A stretch of 64,000 bases of DNA from JAXMCI01 sp046349435 (GTDB lineage: Bacteria > Pseudomonadota > Alphaproteobacteria > Dongiales > Dongiaceae). Shown here piece by piece: positions 1-7,904 of this stretch. The notes beneath the pieces were generated by a model. That model worked only from the letters and a program-made list of their open reading frames with translations, was not told the origin of the DNA and made no database searches. Where the stretch lies: assembly GCA_046349435.1 (NCBI GenBank), contig JAXMCI010000015.1, positions 1-64,000 of the forward strand, given 5' to 3'. Position numbers and translations under genes: made by a program. Positions within the stretch are counted from its first letter, which is position 1, and the number at the start of each line of letters is the position of its first letter.

Positions 1-192
1 TCCAATGGCTGCAAGGCCGAGATCGCCGCCCTGCAGCGCGCCCAGCAGCAGAAGCAGGCCGGGGCCTGCGCCGCCGACGCGGAGAAGCTGTGCAAGGGCG
101 TGCAGCCCGGCGGCGGCCGGATCCAGGCCTGCCTGAAGCAGCACAGCGCCGAGCTGTCGCCCGCCTGCACCGCGGCGACGGCCGGGCGCTGA
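1..192 (+). CDS. Cysteine-rich repeat protein, C-terminal fragment
   Basis: The gene enters from outside the window; only its last 63 codons are present, ending in TGA at 190-192. The visible part has a cysteine pattern resembling the cysteine-rich GLG1-type repeat: a Cys-x4-Lys segment, an acidic ADAEKLC stretch, then GGGRIQAC and LSPAC. Proteins with this repeat in alphaproteobacteria are usually small and exported, with the cysteines presumably disulfide-bonded in the periplasm, but the signal peptide region is outside the window. The next gene starts 3 bp after the stop, so the two are probably co-transcribed. The specific function is unknown. Confidence 0.6.
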   Translation, partial: SNGCKAEIAALQRAQQQKQAGACAADAEKLCKGVQPGGGRIQACLKQHSAELSPACTAATAGR

Positions 193-195
193 GCC

Positions 196-921
196 ATGGC
201 CGGGCGGCAGAACGCGCTCGGCCAGCCGATCGGCGAGCCGCTGCCGGGCTGGACGGCCCGGCCGCGGCCGCCGCTGGCGCCGATCGAGGGGCGCCACTGC
301 CGGATCGAGCCGCTCGATCCGGAGCGCCACGGGGCCGCGCTGCACCGGGCCTTCGCCGAGGATGGCGAGGGCCGGATGTGGACCTACCTGACCTACGGCC
401 CGTTCGCCACGCTCGCCGACTGGCGCGCCTGGGCCGAGCCGGCGGCGCGCAGCCAGGACCCGCTGTTCCACACGATCCTCGACGGGAACGGCGAGGCGCT
501 CGGCGTCGCCTCCTATCTGCGCATCGATCCGGCGAACGGGGCGATCGAGGTCGGCAACATCCACTACGCGCCGCGCCTGCAGCGCACCGTCGCGGCGACC
601 GAGGCGATGTTCCTGATGATGCGCCGGGTCTTCGACGAGCTCGGCTACCGCCGCTACGAATGGAAGTGCGACTCGCTGAACGCGCCCTCGCGCCGGGCCG
701 CGCTCAGGCTGGGCTTCGCCTATGAGGGCCTGTTCCGCCAGGCCGTCATCTATCGCGAGCGCAATCGCGACACCACCTGGTACGCCATCGTCGACAAGGA
801 ATGGCCGGCGCTGCGCGCCGCCTACGAGGCCTGGCTCGACCCGGCCAACTTCGACGCCGCCGGCCGCCAGCGCCGCAGCCTCGGCGCGCTGACCGGCGCG
901 GCGACGGCGCCGCTGCGCTGA
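196..921 (+). CDS. GNAT family N-acetyltransferase (RimJ/RimL-like)
   Basis: A 241-residue protein read as a GNAT acetyltransferase, which transfers an acetyl group from acetyl-CoA to an amine. The layout fits the RimJ/RimL branch: an N-terminal strand with an LDPERHGAAL segment (about 41-50), a central strand pair (GVASYLRID, GAIEVGNIHY) and a C-terminal NAPSRRAALRLGF stretch (about 160-172) matching the family's N-S-x-x-A-x-R-LGF signature. The substrate cannot be inferred; many such enzymes in this size class acetylate small amines or antibiotics rather than ribosomal proteins. The ATG follows the upstream stop by 3 bp, and the stop lies 2 bp from the end of the convergent flavoprotein gene. 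Confidence 0.85.
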   Translation: MAGRQNALGQPIGEPLPGWTARPRPPLAPIEGRHCRIEPLDPERHGAALHRAFAEDGEGRMWTYLTYGPFATLADWRAWAEPAARSQDPLFHTILDGNGEALGVASYLRIDPANGAIEVGNIHYAPRLQRTVAATEAMFLMMRRVFDELGYRRYEWKCDSLNAPSRRAALRLGFAYEGLFRQAVIYRERNRDTTWYAIVDKEWPALRAAYEAWLDPANFDAAGRQRRSLGALTGAATAPLR

Positions 922-923
922 GG

Positions 924-1976
924 TCACGCCGGCCGCGAGCCGGCATCTGTGACGAATCCGACGGCGCCGAGATCGCGATAGAAGCGGCCGAGCCGGGCGG
1001 CGTCGGCGGCGAACCAGCCGGCGAGCCAGTCGCCATAGGCCGTCGCGGCCGGCTGCGGCGGCGCTGCGCCGGTCAGGACGGCGGCGGCCAGGTGACCCGC
1101 CATCATGCCGGTCATGATCGCCTTCAGCACGCCATGCGACGAGGTCGGGTCGAGGGTGGCCGCGGCGTCGCCGACCATGAACCAGCCGGGGCCGGCGGTG
1201 CGGGCGGCGAGCCGCCAGGTGACGTCGGCGCCGCGCGCGCGGCCGCGCGGGGCGAGGCCATTCAGCTCGTCGGGCAGCCACCCGGCCGGCGGCGGCGCGG
1301 CGAAGGACAGCCGCGTCCACTGGTAGGTCGCCGGGCGGACCCGCGCGGTCCAGGTCCAGCCGGTCGCATCGGCGACCAGCGCCGGCGCATCGTCGCGCGC
1401 GGGGCAGGAACCCTCGACATGGCCGTAGCGGGCGATGAGCCGCGGCGAGCGCGCCCGGGCGGCGATGCGAAGGGCGCGGCCCAGCCAGCGGGCGCGGCCG
1501 CTGGCATCCACCACCAGCCGCGCCCGCAGCGGCCCGGCCGCCGTCGCGACGCCGCAGGGCACGCCGTCCTCGACGAGCAGGCCGGTGACGGCGCAGGGCT
1601 GGCGGACGGCGACCCCGAGCTCGGCGGCACGCGCCAGCAGCAGCGCGTCGAAATCGGCCCGCCAGACCTGGAAGCCCTGCCACGACCCGCCGGCATCCCT
1701 GCCGAACGCCTCGAAGCGCGGCGGACCGCCCCAGGCGATCCACAGGCCGGGATGGCGGGCGCCGACGACGCCGTCCAGGCGATCGGCGATGCCGAGTTGT
1801 CCGAGCAGCGGCTCCACGCCGGGATGAAGCGTCTCGCCCGGCCGGTCGCTGCCGGCGCGGTCGCGCTCGAGCAGGATGACGCTGCGGCCGCGCGCGGCAG
1901 CGGCGATCGCCGTCGCGGCGCCGGCCGGCCCGCCGCCGACGACGACTAGGTCGGCATCGAGCTGTCGACGGTCCAT
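924..1976 (-). CDS. Halogenase-like FAD-dependent oxidoreductase (LodB/QhpG-like)
   Basis: A 350-residue flavoprotein with an N-terminal dinucleotide-binding GGGPAG motif (14-19), a GETLHP segment (47-52), a WTWTA motif at 207-211 and a C-terminal FAD motif VGDAA (268-272) followed by SSHGVLKA. The WTWTA segment recalls the WxWxIP signature of tryptophan halogenases and of the LodB and QhpG flavoproteins that hydroxylate protein tryptophans during quinone-cofactor biogenesis, but the Ile-Pro is missing here. The ATG at 1974-1976 lies inside the 3' end of the upstream Tat-protein gene (31 bp overlap), which implies coupled expression and a shared function. A small-molecule monooxygenase or geranylgeranyl-reductase-like role is the alternative. 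Confidence 0.75.
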   Translation of the reverse strand: MDRRQLDADLVVVGGGPAGAATAIAAAARGRSVILLERDRAGSDRPGETLHPGVEPLLGQLGIADRLDGVVGARHPGLWIAWGGPPRFEAFGRDAGGSWQGFQVWRADFDALLLARAAELGVAVRQPCAVTGLLVEDGVPCGVATAAGPLRARLVVDASGRARWLGRALRIAARARSPRLIARYGHVEGSCPARDDAPALVADATGWTWTARVRPATYQWTRLSFAAPPPAGWLPDELNGLAPRGRARGADVTWRLAARTAGPGWFMVGDAAATLDPTSSHGVLKAIMTGMMAGHLAAAVLTGAAPPQPAATAYGDWLAGWFAADAARLGRFYRDLGAVGFVTDAGSRPA

Positions 1977-4444
1977 CGGCCCTCGCCGTGGCGGAGCAGG
2001 ACGACGTTCCCGGCGACATAGGCGAAGGCCTGCTCGATGACCTCGACGAACACGGTGTGCAGGTCGTCGGGATCCGGGATCTCCTTGCCCCAGCGAAAGA
2101 CATGGAACCCGTAGCGGCGCGCCCCGGCGAGCCGCGCGCCGGCCTCCCGTTCCGCCGCCGCGAGGTCGGCGTCGCCGGCGGCCACCGACCGGAACGACAG
2201 CACCGCCCAATCCGCCTTGGCCCGGATCACCTTGTGCGTCGCCGTCGGCTCGCCGTGCCGGGCGAGGAAGTCGGGATCGTGGATCCCGAGGCTCCAGTAG
2301 ACCGCCTCCATGGCCAGGATGCGGGCCTTGTACTCGGCGGCGTCGATGCGGGCCGTCAGCGCCGCGGTCATCGTCCCCAGCAGATCGATGTAGTCCGTGC
2401 GCCAGGCATTGGCGTAGGCGACGACCGGCCGGTCGCCGTGCCTGGCCAGGCGCGGGCCATGCACGCCGTCCCAGGGCAGCAGGCGGCCGTCGGGCAGCGG
2501 CGCGCTGCCGATCTCCTGGTCGGTCAGCGGCACGATCGTCGGATAGGGGTAGAAGACGCCGCCGATCCGCTTGTCCGGCGGGAAGGTGCGCGTCGAGTCC
2601 GGCGCGACGCCCGGCCAATAGGCGCCGAGCGCGGCGCAGAGCTTGGCGTCCTCGATGAAGGGCGAGCCGAGCGCGTGGCCCGTCAGGAACTTGCGCAGCG
2701 GCTGCTCCGGATCGGTGTAGTAGACGTTCTGGCTGGTCTCCCAGCCCGGGTCGAACAGGCCGGGCGAACCGTCGGGCAGCCCGACCTTCTCGCCCGGCAC
2801 CGGGCCGTTGGGTGCCTGGGCCGGCCCCGGGTCTTCGGCCGGCTGCGAGACGATCGCCGCGACGGTGACGTCCTGCAGGCTGAAGCCCACCCCCAGGTTG
2901 ACGTTGGCGGCGATCCGGGTCTGCGACAGCGCCAGCGGCGGCAGGGCCCACAGCGCGGCGCGCACCGGCGCCGGCACCTCGTTCTGCCACCACACCATCA
3001 GCTCGCGCTGGTTCACCTTGGGAAAGAAATCCGGCAGGCCGACCATGCAGTAGGCTGGCAGGCGGGCATCGAGACCATCCTCGATCTCGGGGCAGCGCGC
3101 CGCGATCCACCCGTCGCCGGCGGCGTCGTAGTAATGCAGCGCCTGGTAGCCGCCGCGGCGGAAGATCTCGTCCATGTCGGGCCGGTCGTTCAGATTCTCG
3201 ATCTGGCCGTTGGGCAGCACGCGATGACGGATGTTGACGTATTCCGGGGCCGGCCGCTGCGTCTGCTGGGCGGCATCGTCGAGATAGGCCGGCTCGCCGG
3301 GCGGCAAGGCGGGCAGCACCTGCAAGGAGGAGAGCTGGTTGTTCTGCGGATCGGACATGTAGCGGCCGTCGACCGGGAAGGTCAGCGGCCGGCCCTTGTA
3401 TTGCGCCGGCGTCACCAGCGGCGACGGGCGCGGCTCGAGCACGCCGTCGCCATAGTCCTGGCGCGACGACAGCGAGCCCAGCATCTCGTCCTTGATGACG
3501 AAGGGGAACTGCTCGAGGTCGTCGCCGCGCCAGTTGTTCTCGAGGCCGTTGAGATCGAGGAAGCGGTGGAACTCGGCCAGCAGGTCGTTGCGCAAGCCCC
3601 GCTCGAGCGTCAGCCGGAGGTCGAGGCCGGCGATGCATTCGGGCCCGGAGAACAGCTTGTGGATCGGCACCCAGAAATCGAGCTTGTCGTCGCCCGGCTG
3701 GATGTCCTGCGGCCCGAAGCTGTCCCAGCGTCCCGTCATCCTGACCGCGAGGAAGGCGGCGAAGCGCCGCGGCACGACGCGGAAGTCGAACGGCCGCGCC
3801 TCGTCGGCGGCCGTGAAGAGCCGGCGGCGCGCGTCGTAGTGCGGCTCGATCGACCCCAGCCGGGCGATGCCGGCGCGGGCGAAGCAGAGCTCGGCGTGGC
3901 GGCCATGCACCGACTCCGGCGCATTGCGGTATTGCAGGGCGAAGACCGCGAGCCCGAGCGGCCGCCCGGCGGCGCGCCGGCGCAGCGCGTCGAGCGTCGG
4001 CGGGCTGCAGCCATAGACATAGTTTTCCACCGCCTCGATCTCGGCCAGCGTCGGAAAGCCGCCGAGCTCGGTGCCGGCGCGGTCGGCCACGACGGTCGGC
4101 GCCGCCAGCGCGTGATAGAGCAGGCTGCGGTCGGGGTTGCCGGGCTCGATCGCGCGGACGGCCGTGACGTCGAAGTCGCCGAACCCCGGATGAGTGCGGT
4201 CGATGTGGGCGAGCGGCTTGGCGAGCTCGCGCCGGAGATCGCCGGCGGCGATGTCGAGCTCGCCGCCCGTGGCATCGAGCAGCAGCTGCCGCCAGCCCAG
4301 CGGCGCCAACCGGCGGCAGGCGGCTGCCACCGGGTCGATCAGCGCTCCGGGGCCGGACGCCAGCGCGAGCTTGTCCAGCCCGGCCGTGGCCGCCACGCCA
4401 AAGGCAAGCGTGGCACCCTTGAGGAAGGTCCGCCGCGTCGTCAT
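1946..4444 (-). CDS. Tat-exported 832-residue protein of unknown family
   Basis: An 832-residue protein starting at the ATG 4442-4444, preceded by a GGGGGAAA Shine-Dalgarno; more upstream ATGs in frame give an implausible basic leader. The N-terminus carries a twin-arginine motif (RRTFLK, residues 4-9) and a hydrophobic segment, so the folded protein is probably exported with a cofactor already in place. I do not recognise the family. Visible features are LPAYC and PDFFPKVN segments mid-protein, a cysteine near 603 followed by GAYWPG (607-612), and a Trp-rich C-terminal third. The 3' end overlaps a LodB/QhpG-like flavoprotein by 31 bp, which suggests that this is the flavoprotein's protein substrate or partner. 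That relationship is inference. Confidence 0.7.
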   Translation of the reverse strand: MTTRRTFLKGATLAFGVAATAGLDKLALASGPGALIDPVAAACRRLAPLGWRQLLLDATGGELDIAAGDLRRELAKPLAHIDRTHPGFGDFDVTAVRAIEPGNPDRSLLYHALAAPTVVADRAGTELGGFPTLAEIEAVENYVYGCSPPTLDALRRRAAGRPLGLAVFALQYRNAPESVHGRHAELCFARAGIARLGSIEPHYDARRRLFTAADEARPFDFRVVPRRFAAFLAVRMTGRWDSFGPQDIQPGDDKLDFWVPIHKLFSGPECIAGLDLRLTLERGLRNDLLAEFHRFLDLNGLENNWRGDDLEQFPFVIKDEMLGSLSSRQDYGDGVLEPRPSPLVTPAQYKGRPLTFPVDGRYMSDPQNNQLSSLQVLPALPPGEPAYLDDAAQQTQRPAPEYVNIRHRVLPNGQIENLNDRPDMDEIFRRGGYQALHYYDAAGDGWIAARCPEIEDGLDARLPAYCMVGLPDFFPKVNQRELMVWWQNEVPAPVRAALWALPPLALSQTRIAANVNLGVGFSLQDVTVAAIVSQPAEDPGPAQAPNGPVPGEKVGLPDGSPGLFDPGWETSQNVYYTDPEQPLRKFLTGHALGSPFIEDAKLCAALGAYWPGVAPDSTRTFPPDKRIGGVFYPYPTIVPLTDQEIGSAPLPDGRLLPWDGVHGPRLARHGDRPVVAYANAWRTDYIDLLGTMTAALTARIDAAEYKARILAMEAVYWSLGIHDPDFLARHGEPTATHKVIRAKADWAVLSFRSVAAGDADLAAAEREAGARLAGARRYGFHVFRWGKEIPDPDDLHTVFVEVIEQAFAYVAGNVVLLRHGEGRWTVDSSMPT

Positions 4445-4630
4445 CCGTTTCCCCCGCCTTTGAGGCCGCCGAAAATCCCCCGATGCCGCGGCCCGGACGC
4501 ACGATCGCGCCGGCATCCAGACTAGGTCTGCGCGATGGTGGTTGCAAATCGATTGCCGGGGGCGAAGCGGCGGGCGCATTCGCCGACGCTTTCCTGTCCG
4601 GCCTGAGGTCACGCCCGCCGCGAGCCGGCG

Positions 4631-5338
4631 TCAGCGTCGGGGCAGCAGCATCCGCTTGAGGCGGCGGGCGTAGCGCAGCGGCAGCCACTGCCGCGCCTCG
4701 GCGAGCAGGATCATGTCCTCGGTGCCGGGCGAGAGGTTCTCGACCGCCTCCGTCCCGAGACGGCGGATGTTGTACGAGCCGGGAAAGGCGGCAGCCAGGC
4801 GGCGGGACGGCAGCCGGTCGGGCCGCGCATCCTTGGCGAACACCATGACGCAATCGTTCCAGCCCCCGACCCCGCGCCTGGCGACGAACGACTCGGCGAG
4901 CTCGATGCGATGCCCCTCGCGCCGCGCCCAGGCGGCGAGCGACAGCCCGGCATCGGGATAGAAGCGCCAGCTGTCGATCGGGACGCGATGATACTGCCCG
5001 TTGGAGGGCGCATTCACGTAGATGTAGCCGCCCGGCCTGGTCACGCGCGCCATCTCGAGGAAGGCGAGCCAGAACATCTCGACGTGCTCCAGGCAGGAGG
5101 ACGAGACGACGGCGTCGAACCGGTCCGAGGGGAACGGCAGGGAATAGGGCTCCTCGAGCACCACGTCGACACCCGGCCCCGCCGCCACATCGACGCCGGT
5201 GAAGCCGGCGCCCGCCGGCGCGGCCTGGCGCAGGCCGCCATTCACGTCGCGCGAGCCGATCTCGAGGATCTCCGCCGGGCGGTCCCCGAGGTAGATCGCG
5301 AAGAAGGCGCGCCCGATGGCGAAGGCGGTGTCGTGCAT
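4631..5338 (-). CDS. Class I SAM-dependent methyltransferase
   Basis: A 235-residue protein with a Rossmann-type SAM-binding start (ILEIGSRDVNGG, about 24-35), an acidic strand end (FTGVDVAAG) and a motif IV-like FDAVVSSSCLEHV (about 74-86), all typical of class I methyltransferases of the Methyltransf_11 kind. The YNIRRLGTE and RYARRLKRML tail is often seen in methyltransferases linked to glycan or lipid modification, but no glycosyltransferase is nearby. The start at 5336-5338 (MHDTAF) was chosen because the SAM motif then sits at the usual distance from the N-terminus; the longer frame upstream reads as low-complexity Ser/Ala sequence. Confidence 0.8.
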   Translation of the reverse strand: MHDTAFAIGRAFFAIYLGDRPAEILEIGSRDVNGGLRQAAPAGAGFTGVDVAAGPGVDVVLEEPYSLPFPSDRFDAVVSSSCLEHVEMFWLAFLEMARVTRPGGYIYVNAPSNGQYHRVPIDSWRFYPDAGLSLAAWARREGHRIELAESFVARRGVGGWNDCVMVFAKDARPDRLPSRRLAAAFPGSYNIRRLGTEAVENLSPGTEDMILLAEARQWLPLRYARRLKRMLLPRR

Positions 5339-5510
5339 GGCGGGCTGGCCTCCGCGAGGGGTCGGCTGCGCCGACGGCAAGCCTGGATAGCAGGCCGGTC
5401 GCGCGCTGACAACCGCGCCTGCGCAGCTGGCGCGGCAAATCGTCCGGCCGGCGCGCGCCTCTGAGCGAGCGCTCGCCTGCCCGCAGGCTGAGCCTGAAGG
5501 AACCCTGCCG

Positions 5511-5672
5511 CTCGACGAGCGCGTCGCCGATGCCGCCGACGAGGCGGAGCTCGACGACATCTACGAAACCGAGCGCCGATTGATCTATGTCGCCTGCACC
5601 TGGGCGCGCGAGCATCTGCTGCTTACTGGCGTAGCACCGACGTCCGAGCATCTCGCGGATCTTGCCGCATAG
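5511..5672 (+). pseudogene. 3' remnant of a UvrD/PcrA-type helicase gene
   Basis: In frame from 5511 to the TAG at 5670-5672 the DNA encodes 53 residues ending with ETERRLIYVACTWAREHLLL and a short acidic tail. This matches motif VI and the C-terminus of superfamily I helicases of the UvrD group, where the consensus is ERRL-YV-TRA. The arginine of TRA is replaced by Trp here. Nothing upstream encodes the other helicase motifs; the in-frame sequence before it is not helicase-like. It is therefore a stranded gene end, probably left by a deletion or rearrangement. Confidence 0.65.
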
Positions 5673-5796
5673 GGTGCGACCACGCCGGCCCGCGGCGCAG
5701 CGAGGCCGGCGGAATGAGAGGCAGGCCGGCGCGGTTTCCGTGACGGGTCGAGGGCTGGAGGAGAGGCCTCCGGGGCTGCCGAGCTCTCCCGCGCTC

Positions 5797-5836
5797 TTGC
5801 GGCATACGCTCCGACTGCGTATATTATATTTATACG
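5797..5836 (+). promoter_or_regulatory. AT-rich promoter with overlapping dyad
   Basis: TTGCGG at 5797-5802 is followed after exactly 17 bp by TATATT at 5820-5825, a good sigma-70-like pair in a region otherwise of very high GC. An inverted repeat CGTATA-N7-TATACG (5818-5836) covers the -10 box and could be an operator. A Shine-Dalgarno AGGAG precedes the ATG at 5856. The assignment is from sequence pattern only. Confidence 0.5.
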
Positions 5837-5855
5837 TAAATCCAGGAGCCGCCGG

Positions 5856-6326
5856 ATGGCCAGGATCAAGGGCAAGAACGAGGAGCCCCTTCACCCCATC
5901 GTTCAGGCTGCATTGCCGCTTGCCATCGCCGCCGGCGCCGGCGAGCTCGCCGCCGCGGCGGCGGAGCCGACCGCGGTCGGGCGTACGCTGGCTGCGTTGC
6001 TCGGGCATGAGCTCGCGGTCAGCCATCGGCTGGTGATGCGGCTGGCGGCGCGGCTCGACGGGATGATCGACGAGCTGGGACCGGGTGCGGGCGACGAGCG
6101 CACCGGCATCGAGGCGGCGCGGCTCGCCGCCGTCGTGGCACGCATGATGGAGCGCTATCGCGTCGGGGTGATGGCGCTGCACACGCTCCGGGGCAAGGAC
6201 GGGATCATCGAGAAGGTGGTCGGGCTCTATTGGGGGCAAGCCGGGACGACGACGACCCGGGCGGCCCGCAGGGCGGGTCCGGCGGTCCGGGCGGTGGCGG
6301 TGCCGCGTCTCCGGGCGATGCCGTGA
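5856..6326 (+). CDS. Hypothetical protein, Ala-rich, probable frameshift near its 3' end
   Basis: A 156-residue Ala- and Arg-rich, probably helical protein of no family I recognise. The start has AGGAG about 9 bp upstream and an AT-rich promoter. After VVGLYWGQ (about residue 128) the reading frame becomes a Thr/Arg/Ala string, while the +2 frame over the same bases reads as a Gly/Asp/Pro-rich tail (DDDPGGPQGGSGGPGGGG), which looks like a more natural C-terminus. A single-base slip near 6235 would explain this. It lies directly before a frameshifted HGG-motif gene and after a helicase remnant, so the neighbourhood looks like mobile or decaying DNA. Confidence 0.55.
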   Translation: MARIKGKNEEPLHPIVQAALPLAIAAGAGELAAAAAEPTAVGRTLAALLGHELAVSHRLVMRLAARLDGMIDELGPGAGDERTGIEAARLAAVVARMMERYRVGVMALHTLRGKDGIIEKVVGLYWGQAGTTTTRAARRAGPAVRAVAVPRLRAMP

Positions 6327-6720
6327 GAGTCCGGCTGCGCGCCGGCCGGTGCCGCTCCCGCAGCCCGCCCCGGCCGGCTGCGCAGCGGCAATCCCTCCGG
6401 CGAGCTCGCCGCGGCGCTGCGCTGCGGCGCGCGCACCCGGTCGGCGGCGCCTGCTGCGCCAGCCGGCGATGGCCAACGGCCGCGGCCGGATGCATGGCGG
6501 CAACAGCCGCGGGCCGGCCACGGCGGCCGGGCGGGAACGCGCGCGCCGGGCGCGGCTGCGGCACGGGCATGCAGCGCGGCCGCCATCGGGCTGCGCGCCG
6601 AGGCCGCCGCCGCCGGGCGGCGGCTGGCGGCGCTGGCGGCCACCGCGGCGGAGCCCTCCGCCGAGGCGCGCGCCCGGCGGGCGGCCTCGCCGGGCATGGG
6701 GTGGATCGCTCGGAATCGCC
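6327..6720 (+). pseudogene. HGG-motif protein gene broken by compensating frameshifts
   Basis: Three pieces read as one protein only if the frame changes twice. Frame 3 from about 6378 gives LRSGNPSGELAAALRCGARTR; frame 1 from about 6450 gives PAMANGRGRMHGGNSRGP and a basic stretch to about 6570; frame 3 resumes at about 6576 with AAIGLRAEAAAAGRRLAAL. This order (R-x-GNP, CGARTR, CPA-MANGRC-HGG-GP) matches a small HGG-motif family common in Rhodospirillales and often linked to phage-like DNA, which I recognise by motif only. Without a common frame the gene is broken, or the sequence has two compensating indels. The upstream start is not clear; TGA at 6324-6326 bounds frame 3. Confidence 0.5.
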
Positions 6721-6769
6721 TCGCGCGTCGCGGCCCCGCCGGGCGGGCCCCCGCCCGCGCGCCGCATCC

Positions 6770-7831
6770 TCACTCCGTGAGCCCGAACACCCGGGCCAGG
6801 AAACGGCCGAGATCGCGGTTCGACATCTGCCGGACATTGTCGTCCCGGCCGATCGGATAGGGCCGGCTCTCGACGCAGAGGCCCAGGATGATCTTGCGGG
6901 TGAGCGTGCCGGTCATCGGCAGCCAGGTGTCGTCGTCCCGGATCGTGCCGTCGCGCTCGACGGTGAGCCGGCAGGGCGACAGGTTGCGGCCGATCAGCCG
7001 GCGCGCCCAGCCGCCGTCCCACTGGTGCACCGCGCCGGGATAGGCGTGCACCTCGACCGTGCTGCCGCCGGCGCGCAGGTCCGCGGCGACCTCGGCGCAG
7101 CGCCGCGGGTCGATCAGCTCGTCCCTGGCGCCGTAGAGCATGAGCAGCGGCGCGCCGGTGGTGCGCCTGTCCTCGAAGCGGGCGATGCAGGGGCCGTAGA
7201 AGGCGACGTGGCCGGCGAAGCGCAGCCCGTCGGGCGCCAGCCGCCGGGCGACGTCGGCGGACATCGCGTACATCGTGGCCATGGCGCCGTAGGAGAACCC
7301 GACCAGCACGACGCGCTGCGGGTCGATCTCCGGCCGGGCGGCGAGGAAGCGCAGCGCGGCATAGGCATCGGCCATCAGCATCGTCTCGGTGATGTTGATC
7401 AGCCGGTCGATATAGGCCACGCCGCGGTCGCGCCGCGCGCCGAAGGAATCGACGGCCAGCGCCGCGACGCCCAGCGCGGCCAGCTGCGGCCCGTAGGTCA
7501 GCTCGCGGCTGGCCAGGACTCCCGCCGAGCCGTGCAGCATGATCACGGCCGGCACCGAGCGCTGGGGGTGCCGGCCCGGCGGCAGGAACAGCCGGCCGAT
7601 CGCGGTGGTCGGCTCCGCCCCGGCGGCATCGGTGAGAGCGAAGGGGCTGCTGCTCGGGAACTGCACCGGCGTCCCGGCGACGCCGGCAACCGAGTCGGGC
7701 GCCGGCCAGGCGGCGGGCGACGCCAGCCGCGAGGCGGCCCCGGCACTGCCCGTCCCCGCGCTGCCCGTCCCGGCGCCGCAGAGGGCGACGGCCAGCGCCG
7801 ACGCCAGCAGGCAGGCCAGACCCCGACGCAT
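6770..7831 (-). CDS. Secreted dienelactone hydrolase/alpha-beta hydrolase
   Basis: A 353-residue alpha/beta hydrolase beginning with a hydrophobic signal peptide (MRRGLACLLASALAVALC). The oxyanion region MLHGSAG (about 95-101), nucleophile elbow GFSYG, acid GARDELID and histidine PGAVHQWD give a complete Ser-Asp-His triad in the order of the dienelactone hydrolase family. In that family the nucleophile is often Cys; here it is Ser, so an esterase or lactonase is more likely than a true dienelactone hydrolase. Because it is exported it probably acts on a periplasmic ester. It lies 73 bp downstream of the sugar-acid operon on the same strand and may be its last gene. Confidence 0.8.
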   Translation of the reverse strand: MRRGLACLLASALAVALCGAGTGSAGTGSAGAASRLASPAAWPAPDSVAGVAGTPVQFPSSSPFALTDAAGAEPTTAIGRLFLPPGRHPQRSVPAVIMLHGSAGVLASRELTYGPQLAALGVAALAVDSFGARRDRGVAYIDRLINITETMLMADAYAALRFLAARPEIDPQRVVLVGFSYGAMATMYAMSADVARRLAPDGLRFAGHVAFYGPCIARFEDRRTTGAPLLMLYGARDELIDPRRCAEVAADLRAGGSTVEVHAYPGAVHQWDGGWARRLIGRNLSPCRLTVERDGTIRDDDTWLPMTGTLTRKIILGLCVESRPYPIGRDDNVRQMSNRDLGRFLARVFGLTE

Positions 7832-7904
7832 CGCGCCATCCCTCGCCGTCGATCCGGCCCCTGAGGTGGGGGCCGGCCGGGTCACCGGCAAGTGCGGCGG
7901 CCGA

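Noticed and set aside
1946..4444. Direct assignment of the Tat protein as LodA or a CTQ-dependent oxidase
   Set aside because: I could not see the start or the cofactor motifs of LodA/GoxA. Only the partner flavoprotein suggests such chemistry, so it is kept as a hypothesis.
1988..4525. An 845-codon plus-strand frame opposite the Tat-protein gene
   Set aside because: Its sequence is Arg/Val/Gly-rich with no domain, and the minus-strand frame has a Shine-Dalgarno, a Tat signal and sensible protein composition.
924..7022. A 2032-codon open frame on the minus strand
   Set aside because: In very GC-rich DNA stop codons are rare. Only its last 350 codons read as a real protein (the flavoprotein); the rest is Arg/Ala/Gly/Pro sequence antisense or out of frame to recognised genes.
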